NCBI RefSeq assembly: GCF_000183725.1
Contig: NC_014762.1
Span: 1,612,001-1,676,000 of the forward strand
Direction: 5' to 3'
Length of the DNA: 64,000 nucleotides
Source: Sulfuricurvum kujiense DSM 16994
GTDB taxonomy: Bacteria; Campylobacterota; Campylobacteria; Campylobacterales; Sulfurimonadaceae
Of this stretch, positions 18,292 through 26,397 are shown in pieces; position 1 is the first letter of the stretch, and each line of letters begins with the position of its first letter. A program made the translations under genes and the position numbers. The notes beneath the pieces are model-generated. The model worked only from the letters and a program-made list of their open reading frames with translations, made no database searches and had not been told where the DNA came from.

Positions 18292-19699
18292 ACTGCAATA
18301 TCTGAATATTATTTCGATTGTTTTTTTAATCGCCCTTGTTTATGAAATCATCACCATCGGATTTGACTGGATCAGATTATTGAATCTTATCAACTTTGCT
18401 ATCGCATGGGCTATTTTTGTCAATATCCGCAAAGTTCAAAACACCATTCACAACGTCGCAGAAGTGATGAACGAGATCGAAGAAGGGAAACTGGAATCGC
18501 GTATTGTTTCTATCAATGAGCATGGAGAACTTCGAAAGCTTTGCTGGAATACCAATGATATGGTTGACCAGCTTGAAGTGTTTATGCGCGATACCTATGC
18601 CGTTATCGAGGCCCTCAGTAAAGACAAGTTCCACAGGAAAGTTCAAGTCTCCGGTTTAAAGGGGAGATTTTTACGCTCAGCCGAATACATCAACCAAAAT
18701 GTCGATAAAATGAAACATGCCCATGATGCGCTTAAGTTCTCTGATTTAGAGGCAAAACTTTCAGTAGCCAGCCGTTCGACGGGGGGGCTTGATGTCATTC
18801 AGCAAGACCTGGTCGGCTCACTCGACAAACTCTCGGAAATTGTTTCTCTCTCTCAATCAACCGCCGAACAATCGTCGAAAACAGTCGGAGAGCTTGATAA
18901 GGTTTTGGTCAATTTTTCTTTGCTGACCGAAACGATCCATTCGTCCAACACCGCGATAGAAACACTGACAGGTCGGGCTGTAGATATCAGTTCCGTAGTC
19001 AATCTTATCGAAGATATCGCCGATCAAACAAATCTGCTTGCGCTCAATGCCGCCATCGAAGCGGCGCGTGCGGGTGAGCACGGACGAGGCTTTGCGGTTG
19101 TCGCGGACGAAGTGCGTAAACTAGCCGAAAAAACACGAAGCGCAACGGGTGAAATCTCGATTGCCATTCAGACACTGCAGCAAGACACCCATGAAATACA
19201 ACAAGGGTCCGAAACCATTAACGATATCTCGACCAAATCGAATGCGATGATTGTGGAATTCTCCGAAACGCTTCACCGTTTTAACAGTAACGCGCTCCAA
19301 ACGGCTAAAGTTGTCGGGAACATCGAACTGACAACCTTTATAACGCTGGCTAAAATCGATCACATGCTCTTTAAAGGGAGAACCTATAACTCCGTATACG
19401 GAAGATCGCTTATCGGAACGTTTGTCGATCATCATAATTGCCGACTCGGCAAATGGTACGACAGTGAAGAGAGCAAAAAATATTTTGCCAAGACCGAAGG
19501 GTACGGCAAGCTTAATACTCCGCATAAAAATGTCCATGATTCTGCCATAACGATAGCCAAAATGATCGAATCTGAAAATATGATGCTCACTCATAAAGAT
19601 GATATTGTTGACCTTTTTCAGGAGATGGAGAAATCTTCAGGAGAAGTCTTCACCCTTTTAGATTCCATGCTTCGCGAAACATTGCAAAAGCGCATTTAG
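18266..19699 (+). CDS. CetA-like chemoreceptor with C-terminal CZB zinc-binding domain
   Basis: This 477-residue protein has two closely spaced membrane helices (about 12-31 and 36-53) with almost no periplasmic loop, as in Aer and CetA. A HAMP region (about 54-106) is followed by a chemoreceptor signalling domain with [16 protein letters not shown] (about residue 255). The C-terminal 110 residues form a CZB domain with the ligands in [19 protein letters not shown] and HKNVH. CZB binds zinc and in other bacteria senses zinc or hypochlorous acid. CetA of Campylobacter jejuni is not known to me to carry CZB. The gene overlaps the PAS gene, its likely cytoplasmic partner. Confidence 0.9.
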   Translation: MKNLSSLSKLQYLNIISIVFLIALVYEIITIGFDWIRLLNLINFAIAWAIFVNIRKVQNTIHNVAEVMNEIEEGKLESRIVSINEHGELRKLCWNTNDMVDQLEVFMRDTYAVIEALSKDKFHRKVQVSGLKGRFLRSAEYINQNVDKMKHAHDALKFSDLEAKLSVASRSTGGLDVIQQDLVGSLDKLSEIVSLSQSTAEQSSKTVGELDKVLVNFSLLTETIHSSNTAIETLTGRAVDISSVVNLIEDIADQTNLLALNAAIEAARAGEHGRGFAVVADEVRKLAEKTRSATGEISIAIQTLQQDTHEIQQGSETINDISTKSNAMIVEFSETLHRFNSNALQTAKVVGNIELTTFITLAKIDHMLFKGRTYNSVYGRSLIGTFVDHHNCRLGKWYDSEESKKYFAKTEGYGKLNTPHKNVHDSAITIAKMIESENMMLTHKDDIVDLFQEMEKSSGEVFTLLDSMLRETLQKRI

Positions 19700-19711
19700 A
19701 CACAGATTCAG

Positions 19712-19732
19712 GCGGTCATTTTAAATGACCGC
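19712..19732 (+). terminator. hairpin after the CetA-like receptor gene
   Basis: GCGGTCAT and ATGACCGC form an eight-base-pair GC-rich stem around TTTAA, followed by TTT. It lies 13 bases after the receptor stop and immediately before a sigma-54-type promoter, separating two transcription units. Confidence 0.6.
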
Positions 19733-19734
19733 TT

Positions 19735-19750
19735 TGGCATGCGATTTGCT
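19735..19750 (+). promoter_or_regulatory. sigma-54 (RpoN) -24/-12 promoter
   Basis: TGGCAT-GCGAT-TTGCT matches the RpoN consensus (TGGCAC-N5-TTGCA/T), with invariant GG at 19736-19737 and GC at 19748-19749 exactly ten bases apart. The start of transcription would be near 19761. The 30-codon ORF at 19788 follows with a good ribosome-binding site. In Campylobacterota RpoN mainly drives mid-class flagellar genes. Confidence 0.65.
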
Positions 19751-19787
19751 CTGCTCTATTTAACTTAGCATTAGTAGGAAGTTTTTT

Positions 19788-19880
19788 ATGTTTGATAATT
19801 TACAGTTTTTTATTGCCATTTCACTGTTAGGGCTCATGGCTGTTTTGCTGTACAGCACACGTCCTCAATCGTTAAAATAA
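19788..19880 (+). CDS. 30-residue single-helix membrane peptide
   Basis: The ATG at 19788 is preceded by TAGGAAG at 19774-19780. The product starts MFDNLQFF and ends STRPQSLK, with one uninterrupted hydrophobic helix between (about residues 6-22). It is too short for standard gene calling. Support comes from the sigma-54-type promoter 27 bases before the ATG with respect to its +1, the good ribosome-binding site, and the isolated position between a terminator and the next promoter. Its role is unknown; single-helix peptides of this size usually bind a larger membrane protein. Confidence 0.55.
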   Translation: MFDNLQFFIAISLLGLMAVLLYSTRPQSLK

Positions 19881-19899
19881 CGCTTCATTTTACCCCTAT

Positions 19900-19932
19900 T
19901 GCGACATATTTGCAACACTAAATGTTTATAGT
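19900..19932 (+). promoter_or_regulatory. tandem 11-bp direct-repeat promoter (copy 2), for the phosphorelay operon
   Basis: TGCGACATATT is followed directly by TGCAACACTAA, five bases and the -10 TATAGT (19927-19932). The AACACT of box 2 is 13 bases before the -10, as in the other three copies. The ATG of the kinase gene lies only six bases after the -10 and has no Shine-Dalgarno sequence, so the transcript is probably leaderless. Confidence 0.7.
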
Positions 19933-19938
19933 TGCGGT

Positions 19939-21132
19939 ATGAAAACTGCTAATGATCATTTTATTGCTTTTGAGTGTCTCAACTCCATCGGAAACTCGTT
20001 AGAACTCGAAGAGATGCTGAGCGAAGTCATCTCCACGTTTATCCGTTGGACCGGAGCAATCGCCGGAAAATATATAGAACCAGAATCCCTAAGCAGTGTT
20101 CCCAAACACATCGGGATAGATTTTTCAACTCCCGAAATTCTAATCGCCTCTGATGAACCATTCGGTCTCCATCAAACATCCGAAGGAACCGTTATTCTCG
20201 ATGTCCCTGTCGATTCGGGCCATTTTCTTTTTGTATTCCGAGAAGATACCGCCATCGAATCGTTCGGAATAATGCTTTCAACATTTAGAATCAAACTTTT
20301 CAACGCAATCAATGCCTGCAAAAATGTCGAAAATCTTCGTACGTTAAATGTTAATCTCGAGCAGCAATTAGATGCCGAGAAAAACAAGAATAAAATGACC
20401 GAAAAACTTATGATTTCACAATCACGCATGGCCGTCATGGGTGAAATGATCGGTATGATCGCGCATCAATGGCGCCAGCCTATTACCGTCATCGGCATCA
20501 TCGCCAATAATACGTTGTTGGACATACAGCTTGAAAATACAAATTCAAAACAGCTGATCAATGATTTAAAATTGATCGATAAACACATCCATTTCCTTTC
20601 ACGGACAATCGATGATTTCAGGAATTTTTTTCGTCCGAATAAACTTCCCCAACCGGTCACCTTCGGGGAAATTGCAAAAGATTTGATGACGATTATGGGT
20701 AAAAGCTTTGACAGCCAGCAGATTTTTCTATCTTTTGAAGGAGATAGCGAAATAGCATTTACCACCTACAAAAATGAGCTGTTGCAGGTTTTTTTAAATA
20801 TTCTGAACAATGCGAAAGACGCATTCGCCGAAAATATAATCGAACATCCGGCCATTCGGTTTCATCTTAGCGAAAATGAAAAAAACTCCCTTTTATTTCT
20901 GATTTCAAATAATGCCGGAAGTATCCCTTCGCACATTTTAGAACGTATTTTTGAACCGTACTTCAGTACCAAAAGCGAAAAGAACGGAACCGGGCTGGGA
21001 TTATACATGTCATCGATTATCGTCGAAAAACATTTAAACGGTTCCCTCCGCGCCTGCAGTGACGCCAATGAGACGACCTTTGCCGTTCATATTCCTAAAA
21101 ATTCAAATGCAAAGCAATACAATGTCTACTAA
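19939..21132 (+). CDS. sensor histidine kinase (HQWRQP type), cytoplasmic
   Basis: This 397-residue kinase has no membrane helix. The N-terminal 130 residues (ECLNSIGNSLELEEMLSEVI) look like a GAF-type input domain. A coiled coil (about 130-160) leads to the phospho-acceptor box MIAHQWRQPI. The ATP-binding domain has NILNNAKDAF (N box) and FEPYFSTKSEKNGTGLGLYM (F and G boxes split here). The HQWRQP variant is common in Campylobacterota. The start has no ribosome-binding site and fits a leaderless mRNA. It overlaps the REC-EAL gene by 11 bases, its likely partner. Confidence 0.88.
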   Translation: MKTANDHFIAFECLNSIGNSLELEEMLSEVISTFIRWTGAIAGKYIEPESLSSVPKHIGIDFSTPEILIASDEPFGLHQTSEGTVILDVPVDSGHFLFVFREDTAIESFGIMLSTFRIKLFNAINACKNVENLRTLNVNLEQQLDAEKNKNKMTEKLMISQSRMAVMGEMIGMIAHQWRQPITVIGIIANNTLLDIQLENTNSKQLINDLKLIDKHIHFLSRTIDDFRNFFRPNKLPQPVTFGEIAKDLMTIMGKSFDSQQIFLSFEGDSEIAFTTYKNELLQVFLNILNNAKDAFAENIIEHPAIRFHLSENEKNSLLFLISNNAGSIPSHILERIFEPYFSTKSEKNGTGLGLYMSSIIVEKHLNGSLRACSDANETTFAVHIPKNSNAKQYNVY

Positions 21133-22846
21133 TCCTGAGAATTTCGGAGCATCATTAGAAGCACTGATTAGAATCGGACACAATATCACCGTACTGTACG
21201 TCGAAGACGATCCGGTAATACGACAACAGTTTACCCATTTTTTAAACCGTTTCTTTTTCAAAGTCGATACTGCCGTAAACGGAAAAGAGGGATTAAATAC
21301 CGCCTTAGGCTACGAGTACGATCTCATTATAAGCGATATCGAAATGCCGTATATGAACGGGCTGGATATGATCGAAAAAATCAAGGAACAAAAGCCGCAT
21401 CAAGCCACTTTGCTCGTATCCGCCCATCATGAAATAACAATGATGCAGCGCAGTATCGAAATCGGAATAGACGGCTATTTATTCAAACCTATCCTCCCGA
21501 ACCAAACTTTCGCTTTGCTGCATAAAGTCGTATCGCATATTGAGCAGGAAAAAGAGAATATCCGCTATAGAATTCATCTCGAAAAACTCGTAGAGGCTAA
21601 AAGCCAAAAACTTCTTCAGCTTTATACTATCGACCGTATCAGCGGACTTTATACACGGGGAAAATTTGAAGAAGATCTTTTAAGTCTTTCAAATGTTTCA
21701 CTCGCCTTGTTTAAAATCAATGACTTCAAAAGCCTTAACGATTTTTACGGCTACGAAATAGGTGATTCGATTATTCGCCATAGTGCCGATTTTTTACGCG
21801 AAAGATTTTCAATACTTGATAATGCCAATCTCTACCGAATCAGCGGAAGCCACTTTGCCCTTCTGATCCCTATGCCGAGCGATGATTTGGAAAAATTCGC
21901 CATATTGACCAATCAAATCTTCGAAAATAATCAAATCAAGATTGAGAGCGAATTCATCCATCTGCAGATGGCAATTGCAATCGTTCCTCACAACGAAGCC
22001 GTATCTCTTTCAAAAGGGGATATCGCACTCAGAGAGGCTCAGCGTACCGGAAAAGTTGTTGTTTACCATCAAGATCCGATCAAAGACCAGTTACGTTCCG
22101 AGAAGCTCAAATACAAAGAAGAGATCAAGCGGGCATTACGGGAAAACCGCTTTGTCCCTTTTTATCAGCCGATCATCGATAATATCTCAAAAAAAATCAT
22201 TAAATACGAAGCATTGGCCCGTTTGATTCTGCCGGACGGGAAAATTATCACACCGGAACATTTTTTAAATATTGCCAAAGAGACAAAAACCTACGGCCAA
22301 ATCAGCCATATGGTGATTAAAAAAGCGATGGATGACTTTAAAGACTCGGAATGCACTGTGAGTATTAATCTCTCAATCGACGATATCAAAAATTCGTTTA
22401 CCCAAAAGTTTTTATTTGCCCAGATCGAAGCATTCCCTGAACCGAATCGGTTGGTATTTGAACTTCTCGAATCAGAAGGGATCGATTCATATGAAGAGCT
22501 GGGTATTTTTTTAAACCGGCTCAAACACTACGGATGCCAAATAGCTATTGATGATTTTGGATCGGGGTACTCCAATTTCGAGCACTTGGCCAGACTGAAC
22601 ATCGATTACATTAAAATCGACGGCTCTTTGATTATGGATATTGAATCAGGAGTCCTTTCACAAACCATTGTTGAATTGATCACATCGTTTGCAAAAAAAA
22701 TGGAGATAAAAACGATAGCGGAATTTGTTTCAAGCCGTTCCATAGAATCGATGGTTGATTCGATGGAAGTCAATGAGTCACAAGGATACCTCTTCGGACA
22801 GCCCATTCCCTACGACTTATCCATGCGATTTATCCAATCTCTCTAA
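21122..22846 (+). CDS. response regulator: REC, degenerate GGDEF, EAL phosphodiesterase
   Basis: This 574-residue protein starts at the ATG at 21122, which overlaps the kinase stop. The receiver (about 20-140) has VLYVEDDPV, the phospho-acceptor SDIEMPYMNG and FKPI. The GGDEF-like domain (about 180-330) has RISGSHFALL where the active site should be and no RxxD, so it is not a cyclase. The EAL domain (about 335-570) keeps YEALARL, INLSIDDI, FELLESE, IDDFGSGYSN, YIKID, AEFV and ESQGYLFGQP, so c-di-GMP hydrolysis is expected. The dead GGDEF may act as a GTP-binding allosteric module. The adjacent kinase probably phosphorylates it. Confidence 0.88.
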   Translation: MSTNPENFGASLEALIRIGHNITVLYVEDDPVIRQQFTHFLNRFFFKVDTAVNGKEGLNTALGYEYDLIISDIEMPYMNGLDMIEKIKEQKPHQATLLVSAHHEITMMQRSIEIGIDGYLFKPILPNQTFALLHKVVSHIEQEKENIRYRIHLEKLVEAKSQKLLQLYTIDRISGLYTRGKFEEDLLSLSNVSLALFKINDFKSLNDFYGYEIGDSIIRHSADFLRERFSILDNANLYRISGSHFALLIPMPSDDLEKFAILTNQIFENNQIKIESEFIHLQMAIAIVPHNEAVSLSKGDIALREAQRTGKVVVYHQDPIKDQLRSEKLKYKEEIKRALRENRFVPFYQPIIDNISKKIIKYEALARLILPDGKIITPEHFLNIAKETKTYGQISHMVIKKAMDDFKDSECTVSINLSIDDIKNSFTQKFLFAQIEAFPEPNRLVFELLESEGIDSYEELGIFLNRLKHYGCQIAIDDFGSGYSNFEHLARLNIDYIKIDGSLIMDIESGVLSQTIVELITSFAKKMEIKTIAEFVSSRSIESMVDSMEVNESQGYLFGQPIPYDLSMRFIQSL

Positions 22847-22881
22847 GAGTTAAGTTATAATCATCTAATAAGAGAGAGAAA

Positions 22882-24069
22882 ATGGAAAATCCGGTTATTA
22901 CGTTAAAAAAGCTCGGGAAAAACAAAAACTTGCTGATCGTCGAAGATGACGCAAATATTATTGAGAGTCTTGAACGGCTTTTGTCCCATTTTTTCGAAAC
23001 CATTTATACCTCTTCTACCCTCGACGAAGCACTTGCTTCATACCGTTCGCTCCAAGCGTCGATGATCCCTTTTATTATCATCAGCGATATCCATTTGGGC
23101 AAGGAGAGCGGGATCGATCTGATCCGCCAGGTAAAACAAATCGATCCGCATCAAAAAGTCATCGCCATTTCCGGGACTGAAGAACGCGAAATTTTTATCG
23201 AGTCTATCCGCTACGGAGTAGACCGCTTTATCCTCAAACCGATCGATCAAAGCGATTTGTTCAATGCCCTTATCACATTGCTTCAAAGGATTGATTATGA
23301 CCGTGAACTCGAAGCTTCCCGTAAACTGCTCGAAGATTCAAAAGAGTATGCTCTCAAGCTTTTAGACGATCAAGACCAATTTTTAAAAAATGCCATTCAT
23401 GAAATCCATACACCGCTTGCCGTCATCATCGCCAACATTGATCTACTCAGAATGGACGGAATCGACAACGAATATCTCAATGCGATCGAAGCGGGTTCAC
23501 GGATCATCCAAAACAGTTATGAAGACATGACGTATCTGATGAAACGGGACCGTTTCAGTGAACAAAACAGCTTAATCAATATGGCTGAGTTTATTCATGA
23601 GAGGGTGCGATATTTCACCTGTATCGCCGAAGTAAACGAACTCAAACTCTCCCTTCGAGTAGGCCAGCCCCATCTCCCTTCCATTCACTTTAATGAGCTT
23701 AAACTCTCCCGCCTTATCGATAATACGCTCTCCAACGCGATAAAATATTCCTACCGTCCGGGTGAAATCAATGTGACGGTCGGAATCCGTAAAGGAGACC
23801 TCTTTTTTGAAGTTCACAATCACGGGCCCCTTATTCAGGATAAAAAAAAGATTTTTCACCGTTTTTATCGCGAATCGGATCATAAAGGGGGATACGGATT
23901 GGGCTTAAGCATCGTCGCACAAATTTGCGAGGAAGAGAATATTGACATAGAGATTTCATCGACAGCAGCGCGGGGAACATCGTTTCGCTATATTTTTAAA
24001 AATGCGACACTCTTGCAACACAACTCATCTACAATAGTGTTACATCAGAGTGACGGAGAGAGTGAATGA
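22882..24069 (+). CDS. REC-histidine kinase (receiver at N-terminus)
   Basis: This 395-residue soluble protein has a receiver (about 14-130; LLIVEDDANI, SDIHLGKESG, ISGTEE, LKPI) followed by a HisKA domain with the box HEIHTPLAVI (about residue 175) and an ATPase domain with NTLSNAIKYS and GGYGLGLSIV. The order REC-kinase suggests that phosphorylation by an upstream kinase controls its activity. The C-terminal tail after the ATPase is unlike the family; its codons contain a complete copy of the repeat promoter at 24003. It overlaps the RR gene by four bases (ATGA), the likely phosphorylation target. Confidence 0.88.
   Translation: MENPVITLKKLGKNKNLLIVEDDANIIESLERLLSHFFETIYTSSTLDEALASYRSLQASMIPFIIISDIHLGKESGIDLIRQVKQIDPHQKVIAISGTEEREIFIESIRYGVDRFILKPIDQSDLFNALITLLQRIDYDRELEASRKLLEDSKEYALKLLDDQDQFLKNAIHEIHTPLAVIIANIDLLRMDGIDNEYLNAIEAGSRIIQNSYEDMTYLMKRDRFSEQNSLINMAEFIHERVRYFTCIAEVNELKLSLRVGQPHLPSIHFNELKLSRLIDNTLSNAIKYSYRPGEINVTVGIRKGDLFFEVHNHGPLIQDKKKIFHRFYRESDHKGGYGLGLSIVAQICEEENIDIEISSTAARGTSFRYIFKNATLLQHNSSTIVLHQSDGESE
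24003..24035 (+). promoter_or_regulatory. tandem 11-bp direct-repeat promoter (copy 4), inside a coding region and upstream of the RR gene
   Basis: TGCGACACTCT is followed directly by TGCAACACAAC, five bases and TACAAT (24030-24035). The second box's AACACA is 13 bases before the -10, as in the other copies. It lies in the last codons of the REC-kinase gene and would start transcription near 24042, 24 bases before the OmpR-type regulator at 24066. This points to autoregulation of that regulator. Confidence 0.7.
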
Positions 24070-24746
24070 GAATTCTATTGCTGGAAGATGAATTCATGCT
24101 GGCCCGTTCCATCAGGACCTACCTTCTCGCACGCGGCCACCTTGTCGATTATTACGATAACGGTCAAGAAGTACTGGAAGCAATTCATACTCAGGCTCAC
24201 GATTTTTATATCCTGGATATCAATACCCCTCTCGTCGGAGGGCTGGAGTGCCTAAAAGCCATTGCCATTAAATATCCTAATACTCCAAAAATCATCATCA
24301 GTGCCTACCACGACGTTGAATACATTTCCGATGCTTTTTCATCCGGATGCAGCGACTACCTGAAAAAACCGTTCAATCTCAAAGAACTCGATATACGGAT
24401 TCTTCACCTTACCAGCAAAGTCCAACAGCCTTCAAACGCCCGTTACGATCCGATAATACATCTGAGCGACCATTATACGTTTAATAAAGAGAGTAATTTT
24501 CTTTATTACGACGGAGAGGTTCAAAAATTCACGAAAAAGGAACTCTCGTTAATCACTATGTTTGTGAGCAATCTGGGACAGATTATGACCGATGAGAGTA
24601 TCAGGTCGTTTGTGTGGGACGGTGAAGAGGCGGAAGCTTCTACGATACGTTCTTTGGTGAATCGGGTGAGAAGCAAACTCAAAGAAGAGCTCATCGAAAA
24701 TATTCGCGGATTCGGCTATACGATGAAAAAGGCAGAATATGCCTAA
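24066..24746 (+). CDS. OmpR-family response regulator (REC + winged helix)
   Basis: This 226-residue protein has a receiver (about 1-118) with LLLEDEF, the phospho-acceptor LDINTP, IISAYHD and KKPF. A C-terminal winged helix (about 130-224) follows, with KKELSLITMFVSN, an SIRSFVWDG-like region and the recognition-helix part TIRSLVNRVRSKL. It is the only classic OmpR/PhoB regulator in the window. The tandem 11-base repeat promoter immediately upstream, inside the preceding gene, is the expected form of its own binding site. The preceding REC-kinase overlaps it by four bases and is the likely donor. Ribosome-binding site GGAGAGAG precedes the ATG. Confidence 0.92.
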   Translation: MRILLLEDEFMLARSIRTYLLARGHLVDYYDNGQEVLEAIHTQAHDFYILDINTPLVGGLECLKAIAIKYPNTPKIIISAYHDVEYISDAFSSGCSDYLKKPFNLKELDIRILHLTSKVQQPSNARYDPIIHLSDHYTFNKESNFLYYDGEVQKFTKKELSLITMFVSNLGQIMTDESIRSFVWDGEEAEASTIRSLVNRVRSKLKEELIENIRGFGYTMKKAEYA

Positions 24747-26397
24747 CGATATCCAAAAACTCAAAATCGGCTCCGAATCCCGCAGTGTACTGGTCGTAGA
24801 AGACGACAACGAACTTGCCCATTCGCTTGTACGGATACTTAACGTCTTTTTCAAAGAGTGTGTCATCGCCTCAGACGGGGATAAAGCGTATTCTCTTTTC
24901 ATCGAAAGAGAAGAAAAAAATGAGCCGTTCACCCTCATCATCACCGATTTAGAGCTTCCTAAAATGGGGGGGCTCCGTTTGATCAAACAGATTCGTGCTC
25001 GAAGCGACAAACAGCCGATCCTGATTTTATCCGCCCATGATGAAGCCGAATATATGGCAGAAGCTATCCGGCTGGATGTCGAAGCCTATCTCATCAAACC
25101 CCTCGACATGCCGAAACTCTTTGAGAGTTTGGACAAGATTTTTACCTATCACCCCAAAAATGATTCCCCTCTTTTGTTCGAAAACGATCCGGTGACCGGA
25201 TGGAAAAGCTTCCAAGAACTTGCCGATCGGATTCATACGGTAGAGTCGCCCCCCTTCACTCTGTTGCGAATCCGGGTAAACCATTTGAATAATATTTTCA
25301 AATTTGTTGGAGAACTATTCGCCAATGAATACATCACCGAGCTGTCGGCTCTGTTGCAAAATATGACGCTCGATGCACAAGGAGAGTTTTACCGTATCGG
25401 TAACGACGAGTTTTGTTTCGTCATTGAAGATAAAGCGATTGAATTCGCCACTACTATCGCTTCCAATATGATTTCCGTTGCCCGCTATTTTCACACATCG
25501 GAAAAAGGGATCATCCTAAATTCCAGTATTTCGATCGGCATAGCCTACGGGAAAGAGCACATTCTGCTCAATTCGAAACTGGCACTCGAAAACGTGGAAG
25601 ACCACATCGGGGGAGGATACAATGTTTACACCCTCGACGATCAGGATGAAAACTCTGCGTTCATCAAAAGTCATGAAATCCTCAAAATGATCTTCGATGC
25701 ACTGTACGAAAAGAACATCGTCCCTTTTTTCGTACCGATCCGTGATACCCGAAGCAATAATATTTTTGCCTATGAAAGCGTTGTCAAAATCAGATATAAA
25801 AATCAGCTGTACGGCTCTGAAACGTTTCGTTCCATCGCAATCGATATGGGCCAAATAGGGATGATTACCCGATGGATGATACGGCATACTTTCGAATTAA
25901 GCCATATTTTAGTGCCTCAGAAACCGATTGTCGTAGCCTTGAGCGCTATTGAGTTGAGTGATGAATCTCTCTTGTCGTATATCGAATTTTGGGCCAAACG
26001 CAATCAAATCAATTCCTCTCATCTGTGTTTTCATATCATCGACGGACTGAAAATACTCAAAAACGCTACCCTTTTCGATCATGTAAAAATACTTCAAAAA
26101 AACGGATTTAAAATCATGATCAGCCATTTCGGAATCGGTGAATTCGATCTTTTGCTTCTACTCTCGCTTCGTCCTGATTTTATCAAACTGCATCCTGACC
26201 TCATCGCAAAAGGGAGAAGCTCCGATATGCATTTCATCCTCTCTAAAATTGTAGAAATCTCTCATAAAATAGGTTCTCAAATAATCGCTACGGGGATCAA
26301 CGAAACAGCCGAGTTAGAATGGCTTAAAGATACGGGTATCGATGCCTATAACGGTTCCCTGAGCGGAGACATATTTGAGGTCAATCATGCAAAATAA
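24739..26397 (+). CDS. response regulator with degenerate GGDEF and EAL domains (probably inactive)
   Basis: The protein has 552 residues. The receiver (about 10-135) is intact, with VLVVEDDNE, ITDLELPKMGG and IKPLD. The GGDEF-like domain has RIGNDEFCFV and no RxxD. The EAL-like domain (about 310-550) has ESV for EAL, SHFG for DDFG and no catalytic glutamates where expected (LCFHIIDG, ATGINE). Neither enzyme activity is likely. It may bind nucleotide or act as a phosphorylation-controlled scaffold. It overlaps its neighbours on both sides (eight and eleven bases), so it is cotranslated with the OmpR-type regulator and the second HQWRQP kinase. Confidence 0.85.
   Translation: MPNDIQKLKIGSESRSVLVVEDDNELAHSLVRILNVFFKECVIASDGDKAYSLFIEREEKNEPFTLIITDLELPKMGGLRLIKQIRARSDKQPILILSAHDEAEYMAEAIRLDVEAYLIKPLDMPKLFESLDKIFTYHPKNDSPLLFENDPVTGWKSFQELADRIHTVESPPFTLLRIRVNHLNNIFKFVGELFANEYITELSALLQNMTLDAQGEFYRIGNDEFCFVIEDKAIEFATTIASNMISVARYFHTSEKGIILNSSISIGIAYGKEHILLNSKLALENVEDHIGGGYNVYTLDDQDENSAFIKSHEILKMIFDALYEKNIVPFFVPIRDTRSNNIFAYESVVKIRYKNQLYGSETFRSIAIDMGQIGMITRWMIRHTFELSHILVPQKPIVVALSAIELSDESLLSYIEFWAKRNQINSSHLCFHIIDGLKILKNATLFDHVKILQKNGFKIMISHFGIGEFDLLLLLSLRPDFIKLHPDLIAKGRSSDMHFILSKIVEISHKIGSQIIATGINETAELEWLKDTGIDAYNGSLSGDIFEVNHAK

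Noticed and set aside
18781-18787. G7 run in the CetA-like receptor gene as another phase-variable tract
   Set aside because: The reading frame is intact across it (Thr-Gly-Gly codons) and the protein is full length; seven G is a weak slippage site.
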